A stretch of DNA of 64,000 bases, taken from assembly GCA_963514095.1 (NCBI GenBank), contig OY741281.1:13978882-14042881 (forward strand), written 5' to 3'. Shown here piece by piece: positions 32,677 to 57,550 of this stretch. The notes under the pieces are model-generated. The model ran no database searches and had not been told where the DNA came from. It worked only from the letters and a program-made list of their open reading frames with translations. This DNA comes from Eutrigla gurnardus. Lineage: Eukaryota; Chordata; Actinopteri; Perciformes; Triglidae. A program made the position numbers and the translations under genes. How positions within the stretch are numbered: position 1 is the stretch's first letter; every line of letters begins with the position of its first letter.

Positions 32677-35600
32677 AACTTCACTCTCACTTATCCCTCC
32701 ACTCACTCTACGAGCCTTTCCAGTCCAAATTCCACATTACCACCCCCCTCCCTCACCTCTTGTTTCTCCGAACTAAAAACCTGGTTCACCTCAAACTTCC
32801 TTAAATTAAACTGCAGTAAAACTGAAATCCTCCTCCTCGGCACTAAATCCAACCTTTCTAAAGTTAACAGCTTCTCTCTTACCATCGACAGCTCCTCAGT
32901 CTCCCCCTCCCCTCAGGTAAAGTGTCTGGGTGTCATCCTCGACAGCACACTCTCCTTTCACTCTCACATCAACATCACCACCCGCACCGCCTACTTCCAT
33001 CTCCGCAACATCAACAGACTCCGCCCCTCCCTCACCCCCCACTCCACCGCTGTCCTTGTCCACAGCCTTGTCACCTCCCGTCTCGATTATTGCAATTCTC
33101 TCCTCTTCGGCCTCCCTCAAAAACTCTTCTCCACGGAAAACTGTAACTCCATTATGGACTTCTTTAACCAGAAAATCCATAACATCCATCAGCAGCTACA
33201 TCTCATCTCGTCACCTCTCTCCCCACCTGAACCTCCTCCACCCTGTCATCTCTTCTCCAGTTTTCTTCTTCCCACTACCTCTGAAATCTCCGACCTCATC
33301 CACAGATCAAAGCCCACCACATGTCAGCTCGACCCCCTCCCCACAACCCTAGTCAAATCCTGCTCCTCCTCCCTGCTCCCCCTCATATCAGCTATTATCC
33401 ACTCTTCACTTTCATCTGGAACAGTCCCTTCACTTTTCAAAACTGCCGCTGTCACCCCCATATTAAAGAAACCAGGTTCAGACCCCAACAACTAGGATAA
33501 ATTCCACCCCATTTCTAACTTACCTTTCATTTCCAAAAGTCTAGAAATAACTGTCGCCACCCAACTTCACTCTCACTTAACCCTCCACTCACTCTACGAG
33601 CCTTTCCAGTCTGGTTTCGGCCCCCGTCACAGCACAGAAACCGCCTTACTCAAAATCACCAACGACCACCTCATTGCAGCTGACTCTGGTTCTGTCTCCA
33701 TCCTCATCCTCCTTGATCTGAATGCTGCCTTTGACACCATCTCACACCCCATCCTCCTCAGTAGACTCTCCTCCATTGGCCTCTCCCACACTCCCCTCAG
33801 CTGGTTCCACTCTCACCTTACAGGCCGCACTCAGTTTGTACAGCTCAAATTCTTCACTTCAGAACCCTCCCCAGTCACTGCAGGTGTGCCCCAGGGATCA
33901 GTCCTCTCTTCATCATCTATCTCCTCCGCATTGGTCACATCCTACGTAAATTCAATATCCAGTTTCACTGCTACTCGGATGACACCCAGCTCTACCTTTC
34001 CTGTAAACCAAATTCCACATTACCACCCCCTTCCCTCACCTCTTGTCTCTCTGAATTAAAAACCTGGTTCAGCTCAAACATCCTTAAATTAAACTGCAGT
34101 AAAACTAAAATCCTCCTCCCCGGCACTAAATCCACCCTTTCCAAAGTTAACAGCTTCTCCCCACCTGAACCTCCTCCACCCTGTCATCTCTTCTCCAGTT
34201 TTCTTCTTCCCACTACCTCTGAAATCTCCGACCTCATCCACAGATCAAAGGTGACCACATGTCAGCTTGACCCCCTCCCCACAACCCTAGTCAAATCCTG
34301 CTCCTCCTCCCTGCTCCCCCTCATATCAGCTATTATCCACTCTTCACTTTCATCTGGAACAGTCCCTTCACTTTTCAAAACTGCCGCTGTCACCCCCATA
34401 TTAAAGAAACCAGGTTCAGCCCCAACAACTACGATAACCTCCGTCCCATTTCTAACTTACCTATCATTTCCAAAAGTCTAGAAAAAACTGTCGCCACCGA
34501 ACTTCACTCTCACTTATCCCTCCACTCACTCTACGAGCCTTTCCAGTCTGGTTTCCGCCCCCATCACAGCACAGAAACCGCCTTACTCAAAATCACCAAC
34601 GACCTCCTCATCCTCCTTGATCTGAGTGCTGCCTTTGACACCATCTCACACCCCATCCTCCTCAGTAGACTTTCCTCCATTGGCCTCTCCCACACTCTCC
34701 TCAGCTGGTTCCACTCTTACCTTACAGGCCGCACTCAGTTTGTACAGCTCAAATTCTTCACTTCAGAACCCTCCCCAGTCACTGCAGGTGTGCCCCAGGG
34801 ATCAGTCCTCTCTTCATCATCTATCTCCTCCGCATTGGTCACATCCTCCGTAAATTCAATATCCAGTTTCACTGCTACTCGGATGACACCCAGCTCTACC
34901 TTTCCTGTAAACCAAATTCCACATTACAACCCCCTTCCCTCACCTCTTGTCTCTCCGAATTAAAAACCTGGTTCACCTCAAACTTCTTTAAATTAAACTG
35001 CAGTAAAACTGAAATCCTCCTCCCCGGCACTAAATCCACCCTTTCCAAAGTTAACAGCTTCTCCCCACCTGAACCTCCTCCACCCTGTCAGCTCTTCTCC
35101 AGTTTTCTTCTTCCCACTACCTCTGAAATCGCGGACCTCATTCACAGATCAAAGCCCATCACATGTCAGCTCGACCCCCTCCCCATAACCCTAGTCAAAT
35201 CCTGCTCCTCCTCCCTACTCCCCCTCATATCAGCTATTATCCACTCTGCACTTTCATCTGGAACAGTCCCTTCGCTTTCCAAAACTGCCGCTGTCACCCC
35301 CATATTAAAGAAACCAGGTTCAGACCCCAACAACTACGATAACCTCCGCCCCATTTCTAACTTACCTTTAATTTCCAAAAGTCTAGAAATAACTGTCGCC
35401 ACCTAACTTCACTCTCACTTATCCCTCCACTCACTCTACGAGCCTTTCTAGTCCAAATTCCACATTACCACTCCCCTCCCTCATTTCTTGTCTCTCCGAA
35501 TTAAAAACCTGGTTCACCTCAAACTTCCTTAAATTAAACTGCAGTAAAACTGAAATCCTCCTCCTCGGCACTAAATCCACCCTTTCTAAAGTTAACAGCT

Positions 35601-36335
35601 TCTCTCTTACCATCGACAGATCCTCAGTCTCCCCCTCCCCTCAGGTAAAGAGTCTGGGTGTCATCCTCGACAACACGCTCTCCTTTCACTCTCACATCAA
35701 CATCACCACCCGCACCGCCTACTTCCATCTCGGCAACATCAACAGACTCCGCCTTCCCTCACCCCCCACTCCACCGCTGTCCTTGTCCACAGCCTTGTCA
35801 CCTCCCGTCTCGATTATTGCAATTCTCTCCTCTTCGGCCTCCCTCAAAAGACTCTTCATAAAAATCCAACTGGTCCAAAACTCAGCCGCTCATATCATCA
35901 CAAAGACCCCCACATACCACCACATCACCCCTGTCTTCCAGCACCTCCACTGGCTTCCTGTAAAATTTCGTATCAATTACAAACTCCTCCTGTACACATT
36001 CATGGCCATTCACAGCCTCGCCCCTCACTACCTCTCTGACCTCCTGCATGTCGTCATCCCCACCCGTTCCCTCAGATCCTCCTCCTCCACCCACCTGTCT
36101 TTGCCCCCTGTCCGCCTCAGCACTATAGGGGGTAGGGCCTTCAGCCGGTCTGCTCCTCAGCTCTGGAACACCCTCCCACCCGACCTCCGTAACTGTGACT
36201 CTCTCCCCATCTTCAAAACAAGACTCAAAACTCACCTGTTCCGGACTGCCTACTCCCTCTAACTCCCTGCCTTTACCGTCACTGCCTTTTTTATTGTGTT
36301 GATTTTTGTGTTTTTTTTTATCTACTTTTGTTTAT
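32677..36335 (+). mobile_element. Tandemly amplified L2-like LINE fragments
   Basis: Plus-strand L2-type RT pieces. A unit starting CTCCCCACCTGAACCTCC recurs at about 33217, 34156 and 35059, so it repeats at about 939 and 903 bases. Each unit runs from the start of RT (QLDPLPTTLVKSCSSSLLPL, KTAAVTPILKKPGS) through GVPQGSVL to SKVNSF; the third is shorter. Segments 32690-33130 and 35450-35850 are two copies of the later region (CLGVILDSTLSFHSHINITT, SRLDYCNSLLFGLP). The final part (35850-36262) has the L2 C-terminus (HITPVFQHLHWLPVKFRINY to FKTRLKTHLFRTAYSL). Many stops and frameshifts: no active enzyme. Confidence 0.75.
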
Positions 36336-37129
36336 CTAATTGTCTGACCTGCTCCGGTCGTACAGGGACCGAACAGCCCTTAGCAGAGGGCCCCCGACCC
36401 CGTACTCCCGATGTACCTCCCACAGAATGCTACGAGGGACACGGTCGAATGCCTTCTCCAGGTCCACAAAACACATGTGGACTGGTTGGGCAAACTCCCA
36501 TGAACCCTCGAGCACCCTGCGGAGGGTATAGAGCTGGTCCAGTGTTCCACGGCCAGGACGAAAACCGCATTGTTCCTCCTGAATCCAAGGTTCGACTATC
36601 GGCCGAACCTTCTCTCCAGTACCCTGGAATAGACTTTCCCAGGGAGGCTGAGGAGTGTGATGCCCCGATAGTTGGAACACACACTCCGGTCCCCCTTTTT
36701 GAATAGAGGGACCACCACCCCGGTCTGCCAGTCCAGAGGCACTGTCCCTGACTGCCACGCGATGTTGCAGAGATGTGTCAACCAAGACAGCCCTACAACA
36801 TCCAGAGACTTGAGGTACTCAGGGCGGATCTCATCCACCCCCGGTGCCTTGCCACCGGGGAGCTTCTTAACTACCTCGGTGACTTCAGCCCGGGTAATGG
36901 GTGGATGAACCTCCGAGTCTCCAGCCTCTGCTTCCTCAATGGAAGACGTGTCAGTGGGATTGAGGAGATCCTCGATGTATTCCTTCCACCGCCCGACGAT
37001 ATCCCCAGTCGAAGTCAACAGCTCCCCACCTCCACCGTAAACAGTGTTGGTGGAGGGCTGCTTCCCCTTCCCGTGGCGCCAGATGGTTTGCCAGAATTTC
37101 CTCGAGGCCGACCGATAGTCCTCCTCCAT
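36336..37129 (-). pseudogene. N-terminal half of the LINE reverse transcriptase
   Basis: The frame over 37129-36596 has KLPGGKAPGVDEIRPEYLKS and VVVPLFKKGDRSVCSNYRGI (RT motifs 0-1). After a frameshift, 36700-36340 has EEQCGFRPGRGTLDQLYTL and CFVDLEKAFDRVPRSILWEV, with the first catalytic Asp of the palm. The FADD region is lost at the junction with the L2 array, so it is inactive. Confidence 0.75.
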
Positions 37130-37592
37130 GGCCTCCCCGAACGCTTCCCAGACGCGAGCCTTTGCTTCAGTGACCGCCCGCCCTGCAGCTCGCTTGGCCT
37201 GTCAGTACCTGTCAGCTGCCTCAGGAGTCCCCCGAGCCAACCAGGTTCGGTAGGACTCCTTCTTCAGCTTGAAAGCATCCCTTACTTCCGGTGTCCACCA
37301 CCTGGTTCAGGGATTGCCACCACGACAGGCACCGGAGACCTTACGGCCACAGCTTCGAACAGCCGCGTCCACAATGGAAGCGGAGAACAAGGATTCAGAC
37401 TCCATGTCCCCAGCCTCCCTCGGGATCTGGTCAAAGCTCTCCCGGAGGTGGGAGTTGAAGATCTTCCCGACAGAGGGTTCCATTAGACGTTCCCAGCAGA
37501 TCCTCACAACACGTTTGGGTCTGCCAAGTCTGTCCAGCTTCCTCCCCTGCCAGCAGATCCAACTCACCACCAGGTGGTGATCAGTTGACAGC

Positions 37593-38357
37593 TCAGCCCC
37601 TCTCTTCACTCAAGACATACGGCCGGAGGTCAGATGACCGGAGGTCAGATGACACAACCACGAAGTCGATCATTGACTTCCGGCCTAGGGTGTCCTGGTG
37701 CCACGTGCACTGATGGACACCCTTATGCTTGAACATGGTGTTTGTTATGGACAAACCGTGACTAGCACAGAAGTCCAATAACAGAACACCACTCGGGTTC
37801 AGATCGTGGAGGCCGTTCCTCCCAATCACGCCCCTCCAGGTAACACTGTCGTTACCCACATGAGCGTTGAAGTCCCCCAGTAGAACCATGGAGTCCCCGG
37901 TTGGAGCACTCTCCAGTACCCCTCCCAAGGACTCCAAGAAGGCCGGGTACTCTGCACTGCCGTTTGGCCCGTAGGCCGAAACAACAGTGAGAGACCTATC
38001 CCAGACCCGAAGGCACAGGGAAACGACCCTCCTGTTCACTGGGGAAAACTCCAACACATTGCGGCTGAGGTGGGGGGCTATGAGAAAGCCCACACCAGCT
38101 CGGCGCCGCCCACCACGGGCAACTCCAGAGTAGAAGAGAGTCCAGCCTCTCTCAAGGAGTTTGGTTCCAGAGCCCAGACTGTGCGTGGAGGTGAGCCCGA
38201 CTACCTCTAGCCGGTAGCGCTCTACCTCCCGCACTAGCTCAGGCTCTTCCCCCCCAGTGAGGTGACATTCCATGTCCCCATGGCTAGTGTCACTGTCCGG
38301 GGATTGGGTCGCCGGGGCAACCGCCCGGGACAGCCACCCAAATCGCACCGCACCCAC
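37593..38357 (-). pseudogene. AP endonuclease domain of the LINE
   Basis: Open over about 250 codons. It has VSAYGPNGSAEYPAFLESLG, LLGDFNAHVGNDS (the GDFN motif), THSL/TNTMFKHK and the C-terminal SMIDFVVVSSDLR, which are the conserved endonuclease motifs that nick target DNA. It is cut off from a working RT, so the protein is not functional as a whole. Confidence 0.7.
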
Positions 38358-38503
38358 CCCTTCTGAACCCTCCTGCGGGTGGTGAGCCTACAGGAGGGCG
38401 GGCCCACGTTGCTCCTTCAGGCTGTGCCCGGCCGGGTCCTGTGGGCAGAGACCCGGCCACCAGGCGCTCGCCTGCGAGCCCCAACCCCGGGGCTGTAAAA
38501 ATA

Positions 38504-39127
38504 GTACAGATTAATATTTTTTATGCTTTTTTGGGTTAAATCTTTTGATCAACTTCAGTCCTGATGAAAACTATCAAATATTGAATAATTAGCAGAATTG
38601 TAACCCTTTAAATCCCAGTTTGATTACATTATGCTAATATTTTTTATGAAAAAACACACGAAAAATTAGTTATTTTCCATAAAACTATTTTTTTTGTGGC
38701 TAGGGCATTTATTTTAAATCAGTCATGGATAAGTCAAAGATTATCCAAAATACTGACTTAATTTTTGTGTAGCGCCAGATTTAAAATGCACTTACCCTCT
38801 TTTGCCTATAGGGTCCCATTGAGTCCCATTCAAACCACACATTTTTAATCTCATAGCCATTACAACAAAGAGTCATGCATTCTGTAATGTTAGTTTTTAA
38901 TTCTTGGGAAAAATAGTCAAATTTGTCATTTTTAGTGTTCACCACTAAAATCAGCCATTTCCCCATTGTAGGCCTATGCATAACTGTGTCTGTCATTTCT
39001 TGGTGGTACAACTTCTGTAAAAACACAGCTGTAATACTATTTTCAATGTTTTTTTTTAATCAGCATGAGATTCAACAATTTACACAAGATATCTGTTTAA
39101 AGATCATTCTCATTCCACCTGCCTGCC
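38504..39127. other. AT-rich unassigned stretch
   Basis: Sequence the LINE inserted into; no gene seen. Confidence 0.4.
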
Positions 39128-39490
39128 TGAATATTGATATTAATATGGAATAGATGATCAGATATTGATACTAATATGGTATATAGTATGATTGAGTAAT
39201 ATTTATATCAATATGGAATAGATTATGATATTAATATAATATATGGTGTGATTGTGCGATATTGATATCAATATGGAGTAGATTATGATTGTGTGATATT
39301 AATGTGATATATAGTATGATTGTGTGATATTGATATTGATGTGATAGACAGTATGATTATATAATATTGATATTAATATGATATATAGTATGACTTTGTG
39401 ATATTGACATCAATATGGAATAGATTATGATTGTGATATTGATATGAATATATAGTATGATTGTGTAAGATTGATATTACACAATCCATT
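39128..39490. repeat. AT-rich minisatellite
   Basis: About 6-7 degenerate copies of a 50-65-base unit built of GATATTGATATCAATATGG-AATAGATTATGATTGTGTG-type sequence. Confidence 0.75.
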
Positions 39491-39654
39491 TATATAATTT
39501 ATATAATTTACATGGCGACAAGAAGTGTACTGTCTGTGCAGTGTGTTTTGATTTACAGTGATGTTTTCTTGTTTTGTTTTGCTTTGTTTTTATGTTTTAA
39601 TTTAATTTAATTTTATTTTAATTTTATTTTTTGTTATAATGATGCATTATTATA

Positions 39655-39745
39655 ATTGTATGCTAGTGTCGGACCCCAGGAAGAATAGCGGCAGCATTTG
39701 CTGCAGCTAATGGGGATCCAATAAACTAAACTAAACTAAACTCCG
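39655..39745 (+). repeat. 3' tail of a CR1/L2-like LINE
   Basis: GTCGGACCCCAGGAAGAATA followed by GCAGCTAATGGGGATCCAAT and an (AAACT)n tail. Same family, opposite orientation, as 32210-32290. Confidence 0.5.
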
Positions 39746-40166
39746 AAGTTTCATTTATCACCAATCTGCACATCGACATCTTTGGGGAACCTGCCTAAGA
39801 AACTACACTCACGTTGTGAATTTCTTACATGAGTCGTGTTACTGACCTGTCACTGCCATTTGGTGTATGGATGAAATGCCTCTATTACTCTTGAACTAAA
39901 AACATTGTGAAAAACGTGCATGTGGTTGTTCTCCCCATATTAACAGTTGGTTTGACTTTAAAAGCAAGCCAACACACATTAGAGGCTGGAAAAATAACTA
40001 GGCTATCAAGTTAAATCAACAACAGACTGTTAACACTTTGAGGGTCACACATGGAGTATTGTGGTGAAATGAGATCAGATGTATTCATGTTGCACTGGAC
40101 CACGTCTGTGTGCACATTTCCATGCGGTATCAATGCAACGATCAGATCGGTGGAGGAGAAAAGGTA
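39746..40166. other. Unassigned stretch
   Basis: No feature recognised before the tRNA gene. Confidence 0.4.
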
Positions 40167-40238
40167 TGACCCCGACGTGATTTGAACACGCAACCTTCTG
40201 ATCTGGAGTCAGACGCGCTACCGTTGCGCCACGAGGTC
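40167..40238 (-). tRNA. tRNA-Trp (CCA)
   Basis: Minus-strand 72-base cloverleaf. Acceptor GACCTCG pairs with CGGGGTC, anticodon loop CTCCAGA, T loop TTCAAAT. A TTTT run lies about 4-8 bases downstream on the minus strand, a normal Pol III terminator, so this copy looks functional. Confidence 0.95.
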
Positions 40239-41764
40239 CCGTACATAACTCTTGAACAGTACATAGGAATAATAAAATGACAACCCCTTGGGAAGGCTTT
40301 CTGTTCGTCGGTATATCCCCGTTTAGATTAAGCAACTGATTAAATAAACATGATGAATGCTCGACACGTGACACATCGTCGTCGCGTCCTTCCTCCCACA
40401 CGAGTCTCGTGGATGACCGGACACACCTACGCCGCCTCATCTTCCTCTGCCTGATGGGTGAGATGTTGTCCCTCATTTTGGCCTGCGTCAGCACCATGGA
40501 CAGCTGTCAGCAGCGCCACAGCTGGCTGCACTGTCAGTCATAGATCAAGCTTCAACGTCCTTATGATCGTACAACTTCCATTTGTCCCATTTGCAACATT
40601 TGAAAAATACACATAAAAACTATTATATGATGAATGGTGCCCAGTGAATGAGCATGTGCATTGTTTTTATTTTGCTATAGGCTGCTCATGTAAAGCAACT
40701 TCAAATTCATTCATTCTCATCAACTCACTATTCACTTCCCTATATGTAATATTATTTGAGTCAGTGTTGAATGTTGGGAAAGGCGTTTTTTAATACTTAT
40801 TTACTATAAGTCATGCTGTGACAAAGGTCTCTAGTCTGCCTGATCCAGTGGGTTCAGAGTTTCTTATAGATTGATGTGATTTAAATGTTGAATGCTGGAG
40901 ATCCCTCGTGAGTTGCAGCATTCAGTAGCCTCATCGCAAATGCATAACGTAGCCATTGTTGTTTGGAGTTTCAAAGTGCTGCTTTGTTCCTCTGCTCCGT
41001 TTTCACCAAACAGCTCAGAGCCTCAGTGTTTTTCTCATTTTGACAAGTTCAGCATCAGAGTACACATTGCTTGACAACCCCCAGAATACACCGACATATG
41101 GATACAGTCAACAAATGTTTACATAAAACCTTTCAGTGTTTTTATTTATTTATTTGACAAGCAGCAGGATCATGTTTGTCACCTCATTTTTCTTTACATT
41201 TGAAAGTAGATACAATAGTCAGTATACCAGATTTATTACAATATTTTTCCTAACTTCAGTACATTTAACAAAGAAAGAAAAATAAACACACAACAACTGC
41301 AAACGTGAGAAAAGAAAGCATGTTTTTTTTAATGTGTAGCCACCAATGGGCCATTGATGTCATTACCAATTCTTTCCCCAGGTTTCTTTTTTTGAACTTT
41401 ATTTTCGGTTGACTTGTATGTTCCCTCTCGAACAGCGATAGGCATCTTCTTTTGTCGTTTGACGCACGGGTGCGTGGCACTGGTGATGTTGTAAACAGCT
41501 TAAAAATCAGACGATGGTTGGGTCTTGTGGGTGGCGTTAGCTGGCTGTCTGGCGTGACGCGATGATCTTCCTTGTTTTCAAAGATGGAGGCACCAGTCCT
41601 GCTTTTAGTCACCGCATAGATTCATGGCAGACAGTGACAGTCCAAAACCTAAATGGATGAATGAGTCTGTTTTGTTATTTGTTTCACGTTTTAAACCTGC
41701 TTCTGCCGGTCTGTCACACAGGCGAGTGTTTGTGTGGAAGGGCTCCCAGGCTCGGCTCGTGTGC
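40239..41764. other. cul2 3' flank and 3' UTR
   Basis: The 3' UTR of cul2 on the minus strand is expected in the right part. TTTATT near 41398 is a minus-strand AATAAA that could end it. No other gene recognised. Confidence 0.4.
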
Positions 41765-53425
<11,661 letters not shown>

Positions 53426-53445
53426 TTTCCAGTTTCTCTTTCAGC

Positions 53446-56400
53446 CTGTTAGAAATAAAAAAAATAAGAATAACAGGAAGACAGAAGTGAGTAAAGGGAT
53501 TTTTTAAAATGAACACACACATTGCTTGACTTTTGCATCAGTTTCTTAGTAACCATGTTATCATGTAACCATCCACCTTACCATGCTGCAGTTTATGATG
53601 TTAAAAGCAATTTGAATGTTCCGTAAGTGAATGGATAACATCTAAGTGCACCAGGCTTAAGCAGCGAGAGCAACACAAAGGAAATACACTGGTATCCTCT
53701 TCTTGTCATTTCTATGAAGCTAATGGCAAAATAAAAATCAATTATAATATTAAGTAAACTGTGTTTATTTGTTAATATAACCTTCCATATTATAAGGATT
53801 TGAGAGTATCTACATTACACAGATATCAGGATATAGGGCAAAGTGAACATATACAGCAACAGAAATTAGTCTCGTGATAAATTGCCCGTGCCAAAGCAGC
53901 TGCTCGCATAACTATAGTAGCAACAGATGACATAAACATTGTGCTCAAGTTCATGGAGATAATGTTAACGTCCATCAACAGTGAACGCGTTGGTGTAACT
54001 TCATCATCAGACATCAATAACTGTAGCTGTGCAACTTAACCCGTCTGCTGCACATAATAATAAATACACTTATTCATCTGTGCCAGAATATTCATAGATT
54101 ACCTGCGAGTAGGAGAAACTAGGCCCTGTGTTGTTTATCGTCATTCATACCAGTTGGGTTCACGTCAGTGAAAACATTGCAACATCATCATGCACCGTTC
54201 TTCTTGCTATCCAATTCACATTATGCCGATATCCATCTTTCAAAATGAAGTGTCAGCGTTGCTAAATAAACAGCCTTCTTGGAGTCATGATAAAGGCAGC
54301 CAAGTTGAGGTTACTAGCTAGCGGAATGCCAATCCCAAAATAGGATGGCTAGCTAAAAGGCTAGCTAGCGTCCAGCTAGCATGCTACTTCTTCCTGCTCG
54401 GGTCCCAACAGTTTTGAGGCATCGGCTTGCAGCTAGCTGTTACTCGGCTAGCAAGAAGCTAACGATAGCTCAGCTATAGCTAGCAAATGGTCATCTTTTT
54501 TGCAATGTCCCCACATTTGTACTGACAGCACGGCAAAACATGGCGCTGGTGTTACACAAAACAGGTTACTGAGGTCAAGCGTGGGCTTTTGTATTATACG
54601 TACCTCTGTTCAGTATTTTTTTGTTATAAAACTCAAGTTTCTCCGCTGTCACAGGCTTGATTTGTCTCACTTACAGGTCTTCCCTACCTCTGGGAATATA
54701 CCATTGTCTTACATGGGGGTGTATTGTGAACAAGTGTAAATTGGTCGTTGCGCTTTTCCCCCCTTATCATGGTTAAGTGTCTTTGAGAAACGTTTGATTT
54801 TAAATATTGTATTCTATAAAAATACATACAGATGAGAATAACGCCAAGTCCATACGGGTCCAAACCCATACGAACACCCATATATCCAGGGTATCTTGAT
54901 GGTATCGCCTAAAACTACGGAAACCTCTGAGGAGATTCTGTAGGTTATATACACAATCTACTATTTCACAGTCTCTAGTTTATCTCTGTTGTGATTAGAA
55001 AGGGTACATTTTTGCCTCAGCGTAAATTACACACGTCGTGTATATATACCAACAGCGGATCGCCATGCAGCCGTTAAAGTTTTATATGCCACATGATAAT
55101 TTTACATAAACCCCCGCACAGTTACGGGACTGAAAAATCAACAAAATAATGAAAGTCGTTTGCAAATAGAGGTTTGTGTAATGAATGCCATTATTACACC
55201 ATAGCAGCTTAAAAAAGAGAATGCATGTGATATTACCATGTATTATATATCGTATATCTATGATGCTGAAATTTCAAATAAAACACAATCTATATCTTGT
55301 CAGTGTATTATTAACAAAAGCTGCAGTTTTTTTTGTTATCGGGTTGCACACAAACAGCAGAGGCTACTTTAATGTGAGTAAGCAGGTGGAATAAGTCGAC
55401 TGTTTAATAACACGTTATTTAACCAGTAAATACATAAAAGTTTAAACCTCTTGGAAATGCTGGACATCGCCTTCCATGAAACCCCAAGTCCAACTCTCTC
55501 TAATCCCAGAGGAGACATCAGTGATCATCGGCCCCAGGCACAGAAATAAAAATATCCTTTTACTTCCACTATATGATACCAGTACTGCAACAACCTTGAT
55601 AGTACTAACACCATCACTGCTACTAATTTAAAACAAGAATAATATAAAAACTAGAGATACACAGCACCTCTGTTTTGGTTCCTGACAGAAATATCTCTCT
55701 GCAATTCTGTTCAAAATCATGGCATCAACTCACCTGCATCAGAAAAGTAATCCAAAGTTGACATACAAACAGAGATGGTGTAATGGACACACCACGTTAT
55801 AAGGGGTTGGAAGACAGTATGGCAATGGTGATGTATTTATTTCAAAGTCCTTAGACCTGTTTGCCCCTTCCATTTCATTATTTTTCCACGTCTTAATGAG
55901 GCTTGTGTATTTATTTATAGCATACTGTACAAAGTATTGTTGATGTGAAATAATGACAGATTTTGAAATTAAATTGCCTGATTTATAATGATTCACACAG
56001 AGAACCTGCCTTCTGTGGCCATGACCAGAGCACAAACACCACAGTGTCAATCAAGCACCCTTCAACAGGGACCCGATGGTTAATTACTATTTTGTGCTGG
56101 GTAACACTTGACGACCAGACTTGTGTCTATTATAAAAGTGTCACATCAAGTGCAATTGCAGAATGGTTCTCAATGGTTAGATGGTCAAGGGTTTGAATAT
56201 TTGCCTTGGTCCTCTGGATGGGCTTTCTTCTTCTGTGTAGTGAGTACTCCAGTGTCTTCATGAAACAAGCCTTTTCAAAGAGAGAAACTTTTCATTGTTT
56301 ATAACTGAGGCAATAGTCTCCAAGCCCAATTGATGAATAATGTCACATTAATCCAGTTCTAGTGTTATGCATAGTCACACACACAAAAAAGCCTCATTAT

Positions 56401-57550
56401 CATTTACTTGGTAACCTTTGCTTTTCATTTACCCATTTGGATTATCTCAAGGAGGTCATGTCTGGTTCCAACCTAATGGGACTAATGCCATGACCGGGAC
56501 ACAAACAACAAGCCTCCAACAGGAACCCGTGTGTACGCCAGGAAGCAGTTGGATGACCTACAGACACTTAGTAAGCCCTGGTATTATTCTGCTTACTTTA
56601 ATTTAAATGTAATGACACATTACTAATAATAACACAGTGATATACAGTAGAATATCATAGACAGGGGCAATTTGCGTTTAATACTTACCTTTACTTGTCA
56701 ATGGAAGACTTTTTCTTGTAACCAAGTAATTTAAAGTGTCATATCTCTGCCTTTTTTTAATCAAATGGCACAAATATATATTTTTACCCATGTGGGAACT
56801 GTGGTATTTCCTTTCAATCATAGTTCCCACATGAAGCTGCTCACAACAGAGTCGGTGGATTATATTGAGGAAACATGATCACCAGGAAGAGACATTGTGG
56901 TTGAGCTTTTCAAATGTATTGTCATCTAGTTCCATTATATTGGAGAGAATGCAGACGTGGTTACAGATGATATCTCCATCTCTGCAACTCGCACCAAAAC
57001 AATCTAGATTAATGAATAGCACTCTACAGCTAAGAGGCAAAATATGTACTTTTGATTTTGGGGGTGATATATCCCTTTATGTTAAAGATCTGAATACTTC
57101 ACACTGTTTTCCTGAGAAATTATCTTGGAAATCCCCCCCAAAAAACAGGATTCTGTCCTTTTTCAATGTGCTCCTCTATTTACCTCTGTCATGCCTACAG
57201 AGGGAGCCACCTCCTTTAGCTTCGGTATGAAATGAATCAGGTGAGAGACCATGTTTAGTTGTGACAGTGTCTATAAACATGTTAATGCACCTAATAACTT
57301 GGCTGTATAAGAAACCTGGCTTTAAGATAAAAAATATATATATATTTTGTACAATGACATTTCTCTAGAACATTCACAACATTCTTGTTTTCACAATGCA
57401 GTTCTAAGCATGAAAAAAGGGTTTGAGAGAACAACATCCATATGATTTATGCCTCGACTGAATGTCCGTCCACAACAAGCGTCATTCTTCAGTGTTGGGC
57501 TTCAGCCTAGCTGGAGAAAATCCCTTCCCAAAGACAAACAGCAGAGCCCC
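53446..57550. other. Region between cul2 and the ICER unit
   Basis: Should contain the non-coding first exon and promoter of cul2 (a GCTAGC-rich stretch lies near 54320-54485). I searched all frames for the CREM activator exons (kinase-inducible domain with SRRPSYRKIL, Q-rich domains) and saw none. A short inverted repeat (CATGTGGGAACT ... AGTTCCCACATG) lies at about 56789-56832. Confidence 0.45.

Larger units (their letters stand above)
32496..38491 (-). mobile_element. LINE with AP endonuclease and RT, 12-bp target duplication
   Basis: GCTGTAAAAATA is found at 32484-32495 and 38492-38503. The element runs on the minus strand. It has a GC-rich 5' region (38491-38360), an endonuclease segment (38357-37600), an RT segment (37129-36340) and, after an interruption, the C-terminal end (32665-32520: WSDYVTRLAWERLG then EREVWAFLLRQLP). 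Its 3' end is a (GGAT)n tail. Most of the RT palm and thumb region is missing at the interruption, where an L2-like array of the opposite strand sits (32677-36335). The clade is one common in fish; I do not name it. Confidence 0.8.

Noticed and set aside
33722..34853. Ser/Pro-rich plus-strand frames as host genes
   Set aside because: They are out-of-frame readings of L2 RT repeats.
36773..37486. 237-codon plus-strand open frame
   Set aside because: Antisense of the LINE RT/endonuclease region, where the minus strand has clear RT motifs.
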